Assembly (NCBI GenBank): GCA_946480695.1
Contig: CAMLKG010000001.1
Span: forward strand, 186,001-250,000
DNA from: an uncultured Cellvibrio sp.
Lineage (GTDB): Bacteria > Pseudomonadota > Gammaproteobacteria > Pseudomonadales > Cellvibrionaceae
DNA length: 64,000 nt
Reading direction: 5' to 3'
Numbering within the stretch: the stretch's first letter is position 1; each line of letters opens with the position of its first letter. This document shows positions 36,501 through 43,485 of this stretch, one piece after another. Made by a program: the position numbers and the translations under genes. The notes below the pieces were generated by a model. It saw only the letters and a list, made by a program, of their open reading frames with translations. It searched no databases and was not told the DNA's origin.

Positions 36501-38064
36501 CTTCATAAATAGTCATGGCCTCCGGTGATGTCACGGTAGGAATTGTGTGGTTATCCCAACCGGCGGGTTTTAAATCGGCATCATTTAAATTGATAAATTG
36601 CGAATGGCGGCCGTTGGCGGATAGGGAAACCGAATAGGGATCGGTCACTTCCAAACGCTGCACTTTTTTCGCCAGCGGATTGTAGGCAGTCACTCGGAAA
36701 CGATAAAACTTGCGATCCAATTCCGCAGCGGAACCGGTGTAGCTCCACACCCCGGAATTTGCATCCCATTGCATTTCCTTCGTATCGGCAACACGCAAGG
36801 GATCGCCCGAATAAATACGCAACTCAACATTTTGTGCGGTTGGCGCCCACACCGAAACACCGACGCCATTGCTGTAATTCACACCCAACGCCGCTTCGTC
36901 CGCGTTCGGGGTTTCACCGGCGGTATAGAGTGCATCCAGCACATGGGGCAGTTGGATGCGCGTGGCGCGACCACGCTCCAGGGTCACCGTTGCACCCGCT
37001 TCATTTTCTTCGACGGAGTCATAACGGCCGAGGATTAGCAGCTCATTTTTTAATGTGCTTTTTATCGCATCGATTGAAACGGTTGCGGGCAAGTCATAGG
37101 CAAAATAATGCGTGAGATGCGGCACTAATGCCTGCTCTTCTGCGGTAAGTGCGCGCCCCGCGTTTAATGTGGCAAGCAGTTCACCGCCCTGCAAGCTGCC
37201 ATCACTTCCCGGCGCCATTCCGCCGACGGCTGAATGATAGAGTTCTACGGTTTTATCCGCTGCAAATTCGCGGTTCCAAATGATGGTGCGCGGGCTGATC
37301 CAATGGGCTTCAACATCGGTAATACTTAACAAAGGACGCTCGAGCGAACATACATCGTTGATACAAATCGGAATGCTGCTCGCGCGACTGTTGCGCATAT
37401 TGTCGGTATTTACGATCACCCAGGCCATGCGGTCATATTCGCCACCATCGCGCTTGATATTGACCTGCAAGTCACCGGTTTGCGCTGCGCCGCCGGGCGT
37501 CTTGATAATGAAATTACCGCAGGTGCCCAATTCGCTGGTGGGGATGACAAAGAAGGCGCCGTAATAGGGGTCATGGCGCTCACCCGGCGCACCGTCATCC
37601 TTGCTCGTTATCCCGGGACCATTGGGCCAGGTGGTGGGAATCGCATAGCTTGCACCGGTCCTGTCGGTTGCGGAACTGCCCCAACCATTGCCGCAGTCTT
37701 GCCACAAATGCAAATTGTAACTGGCGAATGCACCGAGTTTTTCGTCCGCGGTGCCATCCAGGTTTACATAGATAACCACTTCATTGGGGCCGGGCTTTCT
37801 TTCCGGCACCGGAAAATCCGGCACTACACACTCGGCACCATTGCGTACCTGCCCTTCCGGGCAAGCCGGTAATTCAAAGGGCGGGCGAGGATCGCCGCAG
37901 GTACCGTTATCCAGTATCACTTGCGGATCGCGACAGGTTGTTAATTCCGGCCTTTTATTATCCGTACCACTGCCACCACCGCATCCCGCCAACGCGAATA
38001 CGGCAAACAGGGGAACAATCCCCCGCAAGATCCGCACGATTTTATTTCGCGAACTAAGGTTCAT
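33580..38064 (-). CDS. Pullulanase-type GH13 debranching enzyme, lipoprotein, with C-terminal tandem modules
   Basis: The 1494-residue lipoprotein (Cys28 in VFALAGC) has a CBM41/PUD-type starch-binding domain (about 88-230, NEVVIYVNLDGT ... YNLHLWQDCGNGWG), a linker domain and a CBM48-like domain (about 395-500). The catalytic TIM barrel has the type I pullulanase motif FNWGYDP (near 645), nucleophile Asp in GFRFDQSGY (near 766), acid Glu in YFYAEAW (near 796) and VDKHDNE (near 891). A C-terminal beta domain follows. The last 340 residues are three repeats of about 110 residues, starting YVRGEV, YLRGTV and YLRGEV and each ending in a YRF-V/E-D strand. It cuts alpha-1,6 branches, probably at the cell surface. 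Klebsiella PulA is about 1090 residues, so the repeats explain the extra length. Confidence 0.93.
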   Translation of the reverse strand: MNLSSRNKIVRILRGIVPLFAVFALAGCGGGSGTDNKRPELTTCRDPQVILDNGTCGDPRPPFELPACPEGQVRNGAECVVPDFPVPERKPGPNEVVIYVNLDGTADEKLGAFASYNLHLWQDCGNGWGSSATDRTGASYAIPTTWPNGPGITSKDDGAPGERHDPYYGAFFVIPTSELGTCGNFIIKTPGGAAQTGDLQVNIKRDGGEYDRMAWVIVNTDNMRNSRASSIPICINDVCSLERPLLSITDVEAHWISPRTIIWNREFAADKTVELYHSAVGGMAPGSDGSLQGGELLATLNAGRALTAEEQALVPHLTHYFAYDLPATVSIDAIKSTLKNELLILGRYDSVEENEAGATVTLERGRATRIQLPHVLDALYTAGETPNADEAALGVNYSNGVGVSVWAPTAQNVELRIYSGDPLRVADTKEMQWDANSGVWSYTGSAAELDRKFYRFRVTAYNPLAKKVQRLEVTDPYSVSLSANGRHSQFINLNDADLKPAGWDNHTIPTVTSPEAMTIYEGHVRDFSINDQSTPAAYRGKYLAFTQTNTAPVEHLRSLVDAGLTHIHLLPSNDSSSINEEISAQVNLDSYVFELCEKVADKNAVSVCDGSVSNGATLRSVLQGFDPQSSQARSLVAAMAGLDGFNWGYDPQHFNAPEGSYATDPQGAMRVKEMREMNMALHQLGLRVVMDVVYPHTISSGVEAANSVFDKVVPGYYYRANPATGVPETGTFAGPDTATEHRMMGKFVADSVVQWAQHYKVDGFRFDQSGYMPKAVLVDAYNAVRAVDEDNYFYAEAWTPAGGTSGDRIAERSTQEALAGTGIGTFNDRIRNPLQRLALINGENVDAIRAGLAGNLSEFKLKTRSGTVIKAQTVGAYNLDPQEAINYVDKHDNETLWDWMHRPGALPETLAIEDRVRISSLTSSIPLLSQGVPFIHMGNDLLRSKSMSPNSYNAGDWFNAVDFTKQSNNWGVGLPPELRDGVTDDYVKAVFANPNTRAMPGHIARASAVFNEFLSIASGSPLFSLQTAEEVMDRVGFHDGGKSQVAGLIVMSIDDGAGTVGETTEPRPDLDPAVDALVVVINGTGVTQAPKVPTASGFVLHSIQQNSADPAVRTASYAAVDGGGTFTVPAYTTAVFVKPQSGAQGDGLAATASLGSTTVVPYGDTAIYVRGEVSAAGWDATAVNQMAYDGDGVYSAVLTVTAGSRIFKVADANWSTPNLGANQTIALGESVTLTQGDNGNVSLDFPVTGEYRFELDASASTTTPTLRVVDAETWRGTPVYLRGTVTTSQWNADTGNLLAYESESIYALGVALAAGSYEFKVASSDWSSVDFGSATAAVPGESMTLARGAANIGLTVATAGTYRFVVDARNPDAPLLKVFLEDLFAATPIYLRGEVTSAGWGDTNATNHLVYQGKGLYALTLGMAAGTYQFKVAEANWSNPNLGGSAVVLGEPAELIQGSNDNLSITIPEAGNYRFTVDTSSPNAITLTVVAAGN

Positions 38065-38288
38065 TTTTTTCTCCCGGATAATTTTTATGTTGAATTCAGG
38101 TTGAAACCGATGAGCGGTGTATGCATCACCACACGATTAACTAATGGCAAAAAATGCGGCGAAAATTTATCGTCAGTTCAGCACCCAAGGCCAGGCACCA
38201 GTTGTGTATAAAATCGAGGATTATCGTTATAAAAAATAAAATGAATGATTAAAGCCTAGTCTATGTTTGCAAATTTCCATTCGCAAAC

Positions 38289-38302
38289 TACATACGTATG
38301 CA
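38289..38302. promoter_or_regulatory. LacI-type operator A (pullulanase region)
   Basis: TACATACGTATGCA has the perfect ten-base core CATACGTATG at 38291-38300. It lies about 231 bases upstream of the pullulanase start. Confidence 0.78.
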
Positions 38303-38330
38303 AAAATCCGGCGGGTAAAACCGCATTACT

Positions 38331-38344
38331 TGCATACGTATGCA
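38331..38344. promoter_or_regulatory. LacI-type operator B (pullulanase region)
   Basis: TGCATACGTATGCA is a perfect 14-base palindrome. Its centre is 42 bases (four helical turns) from operator A, so both sites face the same side of the DNA. Confidence 0.8.
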
Positions 38345-38409
38345 AGGCGATAAAAGAGGAAAAAAAGTAACACTTTAATGCGGGAGGGAATGCCACCTTT
38401 CCACCACAC

Positions 38410-38437
38410 AGATGGCCATGGAAAACCATGCCCATCT
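38410..38437 (-). repeat. Hairpin downstream of the second SusA-like gene
   Basis: AGATGG-c-CATGG, loop AAAA, CCATG-c-CCATCT. It lies 18 bases after the stop and has no T-run on the minus strand, so it is more like an mRNA-stabilising stem than an intrinsic terminator. Confidence 0.5.
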
Positions 38438-38454
38438 ATTATTTAACGGCGCAA

Positions 38455-40296
38455 TCACATTGCAATTGCAACAGATTCCAGGGGCGCAAGCTGGAGCGGC
38501 TCATTTAACATGACCGTTTTTCCGGAAATAATATTCAATCCCCGTCGGTATTTTCCCAGGATGTTTTTGAAGCGTGATAAATCCAGGCGTGATGCCTGTT
38601 TATTTTTATTTAACACCACCATCAACAGTTCATCCTGGTGTTGGCGAAAATAAACATAATGGCCATTTTGCGGAATATAATGCACCAGCCTTCCCATAGC
38701 GATTGCCGCACTGGTTTTGCGCCAGTTCAACAACCGTTTTAAATAGCCTTGCGCTTCTTGTTGCCGTGCGGTTAACCCCTGACCGGTAAAGGCATTCGTT
38801 TTATCACCGCTCCAGCCACCGGGAAAATCAGCACGCAGCAAACCGTCGTTGCGCACAATCGGACTGGGGACCAGTACTTCCGTACCGTAATAAAATTGCG
38901 CGATACCTCGCGTGGTTGCGCTGAACAACATAGAGGTTTTCCACAAATCCAGGTTCTCATGCAACAGTGAATAGATGCGTGACATATCATGGTTATCGGG
39001 AAACACCATTAAACCCATCGGGTCGGCGTAGACAAAATCATTGGCAATCATTTCATAGAGTTTTATCAAACCACTGGTATGACTTTCTTCCGCATTCAAT
39101 ACTTCCGGCATTAAATAAACTACCGGAAAGTCCATGAGGCTCGGTAAATTGGATTCGTAACCATCGCGATTCATCGCCCCTTTCTGCCAGTAAGAAAGTA
39201 TATGCGGATTGGAATTCATTTCCTCACCGACAATATTCAGATATGGGTATTCATCCGTCACTGCCTTGGCCCAGCGCGCTAGAAATATTTTATCGGAATA
39301 AGCATAGGTATCTTCGCGAATACCGGAGAGATTCGCGTACTCAATCCACCAAAGCGTATTCTGGATTAAATAATTTGCGAGTAACGGATGGCGCTGGTTC
39401 ATATCGGGCATGCTTTCCACAAACCAGCCATCAGTAAAACGCTGTTTATCCTCAGGCGCGGCATGTATATCCAGTACCGTCGTGTGTTGGTTGTTGGTAG
39501 GTACAAAACCGGATTGGTAATTAAGCCAATCGGATGCAGGCAAATCCTTCATCCACCAATGACCGGTACCTATGTGGTTGAGCACAATATCCTGGATTAC
39601 ACCTATGCCTTTTTTATTCGCGCGCTCCACCAACTTTTTATAATCTTCATTGCTACCGAAACGCGGATCAATGCGATACAAGTTCGTGGGCGAATATCCA
39701 TGATAGGAATATTCCGGCTGGTTATTTTCAATCAACGGTGTCGGCCATAACATGGTAAAGCCCATGTCCGCAATATAATCCAGTTGTTGTGCAATACCTT
39801 GTATGTCTCCACCATGGCGGCCCACCGGATTATTCCGGTTTGCCGATTCGCGCATATCCGGATGTGAATCATTGTGGTTATCGCCATTGGCAAAACGATC
39901 CGGCGTTAGCAAATAAACAGCATCTTTCGCAGAGAAGCTGCGGCGCTCCGCAGATCCCGGCCGGCGTTGTTCCAGGCGATATGCAAGGGTTAATTCTTCA
40001 ACACCGTCTTTCACCATACGGATACTAACCTTACCCGCTTTAGCGAGTTCCGAAATCCGCAAGTTAATAAAAAGATAATTCGGATTGGATGTGCGTTCCA
40101 CTCCGACCAAAGATACTCCCCCATAATCAACTTCCGGGGTTAGCTCGGCGATATTCTTGCCATGCACCATCAATTGCAACTGCGGGTTTTTCATTCCCAC
40201 CCACCAATGCAGGGGCTCCAGGTGGTCCACTTTATAACTGGCCGCCACCGCACACACCGAACAGCACAAGGCCAGCAACAGGATTAATAATTTCAT
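38455..40296 (-). CDS. SusA-like GH13 neopullulanase/cyclomaltodextrinase, copy 2
   Basis: The 613-residue protein has a signal peptide (LLILLLALCCSVCAVAA), an N-terminal beta-sandwich typical of cyclomaltodextrinases (VDHLEPLHWWVGMKNPQLQL), the GH13 barrel and a C-terminal beta domain. Conserved regions are DIVLNH (near 237), GIREDTYAYSD (nucleophile Asp, near 330), NIVGEEM (acid Glu, near 355) and FPDNHDMSR (near 433). RHGGDIQGIAQQLDYI also marks this subgroup. It is likely periplasmic and hydrolyses maltodextrins, pullulan or cyclodextrins. GGGAG before the ATG at 40296 supports that start. It is 30 bases downstream of the acyltransferase gene. The product closely resembles that of the GH13 gene at 45598-47463. 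Confidence 0.92.
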   Translation of the reverse strand: MKLLILLLALCCSVCAVAASYKVDHLEPLHWWVGMKNPQLQLMVHGKNIAELTPEVDYGGVSLVGVERTSNPNYLFINLRISELAKAGKVSIRMVKDGVEELTLAYRLEQRRPGSAERRSFSAKDAVYLLTPDRFANGDNHNDSHPDMRESANRNNPVGRHGGDIQGIAQQLDYIADMGFTMLWPTPLIENNQPEYSYHGYSPTNLYRIDPRFGSNEDYKKLVERANKKGIGVIQDIVLNHIGTGHWWMKDLPASDWLNYQSGFVPTNNQHTTVLDIHAAPEDKQRFTDGWFVESMPDMNQRHPLLANYLIQNTLWWIEYANLSGIREDTYAYSDKIFLARWAKAVTDEYPYLNIVGEEMNSNPHILSYWQKGAMNRDGYESNLPSLMDFPVVYLMPEVLNAEESHTSGLIKLYEMIANDFVYADPMGLMVFPDNHDMSRIYSLLHENLDLWKTSMLFSATTRGIAQFYYGTEVLVPSPIVRNDGLLRADFPGGWSGDKTNAFTGQGLTARQQEAQGYLKRLLNWRKTSAAIAMGRLVHYIPQNGHYVYFRQHQDELLMVVLNKNKQASRLDLSRFKNILGKYRRGLNIISGKTVMLNEPLQLAPLESVAIAM

Positions 40297-40326
40297 AGGT
40301 TCTCCCAACTATTATTGTTAAAAACT

Positions 40327-41463
40327 TTAGCGACTGGATTCAGTATCCGGGACAATGGCAGCACGCGGTTTAAACCAGCGACGCCCCGGCACTTCGATAT
40401 AGCGATAGGAAAAATGCGCGGAAATAATTGTCAGCGACAAAAAGACAAGGACATAAAGCAATTTGAATAAAGGCGGTAAGTGCCCGATTGCCAAAGCGGT
40501 TTTAACCAAGGGCCAGGTGAACCAGAATACAAAAAACCAAAGACCGTGGATTAGATAGATGGAATAGGAAATTGTCCCCAAATATTGTAATACCGGTTTA
40601 TTTAGCAATGCACAAACACGCGCACGGTTATAAGCGGTCGCCAGCAAAAAAAGTATGAACACCGGAATGATGATCCAATCAAACCACTGGAAATGAAAAA
40701 CTCCCACGATACCCAACAGCAGAGCAACAAACACTCCATCGCCCTGTAACCAGTACCGCCCCCAGCCACGCCAATAAAGTTGATAAATCCCCAAGCCAAT
40801 AATAAATTCCAACAGGCAGCGCCAGAATCCGTAGTTAAAGGTTATATCCAGGGTTTTCCCTGGTAACCCATACATTAACGCAACCAAACCGGCAAAGGCG
40901 ACCAGCATCGCAGGTACCACCAAACGCAAGGATTTTTTCCATAAACTGATTAACAGCACCAGGGCTGCACTGTAAGTCCACCACTCGGCACCGATAGACC
41001 AGGACACCATATTCCAGGAGAGGTACTCATGCTGGTTCATCGCGTTGGTAAAAAATAATTGCGAAGGAATTGCGCTCCAGGCGAAATAAGTTTTCCAGCT
41101 TCCATCCACAATCTGGGGGAAAAAACCGGCAATTAACGGTGTTGCTATCACCAGCAGCAACAGGGTAAACAAATGCAACGGATAGATGCGCGCAAACCTG
41201 GCCCAAAGGTATTCACTAATCGCCCCGGCTCTGTTGGGTGCTTGCAGCCTGTCGCCATAGACGTGCGCGATAATAAAACCGCTCAGCAAAAAGAAAAAAT
41301 CTACCCACAGATAACCGCGGGCAATAATGCCGGTGCTGTCGCGCGGCAGCAGTGCCCCAAAATCGCGATAATAAAGGCTGACATCAATGTGGAAGAGAAC
41401 AACCCAGAGCGCCGCTATACCGCGCAAGGGCGTTAAAGAATGGATGTAATGAGCTGGCTGCAT
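40327..41463 (-). CDS. Acyltransferase-3 family membrane protein within the starch locus
   Basis: The 378-residue protein has about ten membrane segments and the family signature: HSLTPLRGIAALWVVLFHID (catalytic His), FFFLLSGFIIAHVYGDRL and a C-terminal ISAHFSYRYIEVPGRRWF. Members transfer acyl groups to sugars in the envelope. GGGAC precedes the ATG at 41463. It is the first gene after a LacI-type operator (41534-41547) and lies 30 bases upstream of a SusA-like GH13 gene, so it appears to be part of the maltodextrin regulon. Its acceptor is unknown. It could acylate a glycan or merely be a neighbour. Confidence 0.85.
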   Translation of the reverse strand: MQPAHYIHSLTPLRGIAALWVVLFHIDVSLYYRDFGALLPRDSTGIIARGYLWVDFFFLLSGFIIAHVYGDRLQAPNRAGAISEYLWARFARIYPLHLFTLLLLVIATPLIAGFFPQIVDGSWKTYFAWSAIPSQLFFTNAMNQHEYLSWNMVSWSIGAEWWTYSAALVLLISLWKKSLRLVVPAMLVAFAGLVALMYGLPGKTLDITFNYGFWRCLLEFIIGLGIYQLYWRGWGRYWLQGDGVFVALLLGIVGVFHFQWFDWIIIPVFILFLLATAYNRARVCALLNKPVLQYLGTISYSIYLIHGLWFFVFWFTWPLVKTALAIGHLPPLFKLLYVLVFLSLTIISAHFSYRYIEVPGRRWFKPRAAIVPDTESSR

Positions 41464-41533
41464 AAAACGTCCCGGTGTGGTTATTCGTAGAATTCCCACA
41501 GAATAACCAAGTGGATTTTTGCCACCAACTCAC

Positions 41534-41547
41534 TACATACGTATTCA
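41534..41547. promoter_or_regulatory. LacI-type operator C (acyltransferase / SusA-like unit)
   Basis: TACATACGTATTCA has one mismatch in the core palindrome (CATACGTATT). It lies about 77 bases upstream of the acyltransferase ATG and 20 bases after the stop of the GH13 lipoprotein gene. Confidence 0.68.
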
Positions 41548-41566
41548 CTGTCGCGCTTAACAATTA

Positions 41567-43432
41567 TTAATTTTTTAATTGCAAAACCAGCGATTCCAGC
41601 GGGGCCAATTTAATTCCCATCTGTGCACCCCCGCCTTGTACCCTGAGCGTTAATTGCTGTTTGCTGCCCAAACGCGATTGAAATTGATATTCCGGTTTTT
41701 CGAGTTGCCATTGCGTAACCAGGTCCGCACTTAACTGCAAATTAAATTCCCGCGCTTCGGTTGCACTGAAGTTACTGATGACCAACCATTGTTGCTGTGC
41801 GTTCCAGCGCGCGAAAGCGAACAGTTTTCCATCGTACCCCGGCGTGCGCAACCGATTCAGGCTGTGCAATTCATGGTAGCTGCCACTGAATCCGGGCTCC
41901 CTTGAGAGCTTAAGCAATTGCCGATAAAACTCGCGCAGGGATTTTTCCGCCGGCGTGGATTGTCCACCATCAAACTTGCCGCCGTTCATATAACGCTGGT
42001 GCGCAGGTACGCCAGCATAATCAAATATGCTGGTGCGCGATGCGCTGCCGAAACCGGAGTTCAAACTGGCAGCCTCACCCACTTCCTGGCCAAAATAAAC
42101 CATCGTCAGTGAGCGGCTGACCAAGGCGGAAACAACCATCGCCGGTTTTGCTTTTTCCGCACTGCCTGCAAATTCCGGGCTGGCGATGCGTTGCTCATCG
42201 TGGTTTTCCAAAAAGTGCAGCATATGTTCTTCGATGTCACTCGCAGCAGCTTGCACCCTAACAATCAAATCGGTTTCCGCTCGCCCCTGGATAATGTCTT
42301 TCAACCCATCGTATAAATCCACTTTGTCATAGAGATAATCCATCTTCCCGATGTGAAGGTAATTGCGATATTCCCTGGGATTGTAAACTTCCGCCAATAA
42401 AAATGCGTTTGGATTCTGTTGCTTGATCGCTGAATTCAAATAACTCCAAAATTCCACCGGGACCATTTCCGCCATATCAAAACGGAATCCATCCACGCCT
42501 TTATCCAGCCAATACCCGGCGATTTGCCGGAATTTAACCCAGGAATCGGGAACTGATTTACCTTGCCAAAATTGCGCGTGGATTTTCGCATCATGCTGGG
42601 CATAGCTGGCCGGCAACGCGGGAAAGTCGCGACGGCCATCCGGGTGTACACCGTAATTGATTTTTACGGTTTCATACCAGTCGTCAAACCCCGGTTGCGG
42701 CAGCCGTGAACCATTACCTGTCCACTTGGCCGGGTTTTCGTAAAATTTTCCGTCGCTGAGGGGATGCGCTTCGCCGCCCAACGGGCGATAACCATTTTGT
42801 GCCACAGGGACTTTAAACGGCACACCAACCACATAATAAAAATTATTATCGCGCGCGTACTCCACGCGCGTGTCGTCCCGCGCACCAAAATCTTCAACAC
42901 CCGCTGGCCGGCTAATAGAATGGTAAGCGCGCGCGACATGGTTGGGTACTATATCGATAATGACCTTCATTCCCTGCGCATGGGTACGTGCAATCAAGGC
43001 TTCAAATTCTTGCAGGCGCTTTGCCGGATCAACAGCAAGGTCGGGGTTGACGTTGTAATAATCTTTTACCGCATAGGGCGATCCCGCGCGACCTTTTACC
43101 ACATCCGGGTCGTCATTACTGATTCCATACGCGCTGTAATCGCGAATAACCGCATGGTGCGGCACTCCCGTGTACCACACATGGGTTACACCCAATTCCT
43201 TGATGGATTTAAGCGCAGCCTTATCAATATCATTAAATTTTCCCACACCGTTTTCTTCAACAGTCCCCCAGGGTTTATTGGTTGTATTTTTATTGCCATA
43301 CAGGCGCGTAAAAATTTGATAAACCACAGGCTTGCTTTGCATACCCGTTGTCCCCGAACCCGGTGGATGACCGATTGAAGAACAGGCCGTTAGTAAACAT
43401 GCGGCGCTGCAAATTAATAATCTGGTATTCAT
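41567..43432 (-). CDS. GH13 alpha-amylase-family lipoprotein
   Basis: The 621-residue protein has a lipobox (ICSAACLLTAC, Cys17) and a full GH13 barrel: DIVPNH (near 160), GFRFDMAEM (nucleophile Asp, near 319), LLAEVY (acid Glu, near 345) and FLENHDEQR (near 409). A C-terminal beta domain ends VLQLKN. It starts directly with the barrel (VVYQIFTRLYGNKNTTNKPW), with no N-terminal binding module. It probably hydrolyses alpha-1,4 glucans in the periplasm or at the surface; exact specificity is open. AGGA precedes the ATG. The upstream GH97 gene ends 53 bases before, and a hairpin lies between. Confidence 0.9.
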   Translation of the reverse strand: MNTRLLICSAACLLTACSSIGHPPGSGTTGMQSKPVVYQIFTRLYGNKNTTNKPWGTVEENGVGKFNDIDKAALKSIKELGVTHVWYTGVPHHAVIRDYSAYGISNDDPDVVKGRAGSPYAVKDYYNVNPDLAVDPAKRLQEFEALIARTHAQGMKVIIDIVPNHVARAYHSISRPAGVEDFGARDDTRVEYARDNNFYYVVGVPFKVPVAQNGYRPLGGEAHPLSDGKFYENPAKWTGNGSRLPQPGFDDWYETVKINYGVHPDGRRDFPALPASYAQHDAKIHAQFWQGKSVPDSWVKFRQIAGYWLDKGVDGFRFDMAEMVPVEFWSYLNSAIKQQNPNAFLLAEVYNPREYRNYLHIGKMDYLYDKVDLYDGLKDIIQGRAETDLIVRVQAAASDIEEHMLHFLENHDEQRIASPEFAGSAEKAKPAMVVSALVSRSLTMVYFGQEVGEAASLNSGFGSASRTSIFDYAGVPAHQRYMNGGKFDGGQSTPAEKSLREFYRQLLKLSREPGFSGSYHELHSLNRLRTPGYDGKLFAFARWNAQQQWLVISNFSATEAREFNLQLSADLVTQWQLEKPEYQFQSRLGSKQQLTLRVQGGGAQMGIKLAPLESLVLQLKN

Positions 43433-43446
43433 GTTTTTTCCTGGCG

Positions 43447-43470
43447 AGCCATGGACAATGGTCCATGGCT
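43447..43470 (-). repeat. Perfect hairpin between the GH97 and GH13 genes
   Basis: AGCCATGGAC (43447-43456), loop AATG, GTCCATGGCT (43461-43470). It lies between two genes of one apparent operon, 15 bases upstream of the GH13 start, without a following U-run. It may mark an mRNA processing or stability point. Confidence 0.6.
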
Positions 43471-43485
43471 ATAGATTCCGCGCGA

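Larger units (their letters stand above)
38065..38454 (-). promoter_or_regulatory. 390-base regulatory region upstream of the pullulanase gene
   Basis: The region contains a hairpin after the preceding GH13 gene (38410-38437), two LacI-type operators 42 bases apart (listed separately) and about 230 bases of AT-rich sequence before the pullulanase ATG. I find no small gene. AAGCCTAGT at 38252-38260 recurs exactly in the upstream region of the second receptor gene. The promoter itself cannot be fixed with confidence. Confidence 0.55.

Noticed and set aside
1..41463. Link between the sialate O-acetylesterase-like gene at the left edge and the acyltransferase of the starch locus
   Set aside because: They are 40 kb apart, without a shared operator, and the esterase family acts on other glycans. 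There is no evidence of a joint pathway.
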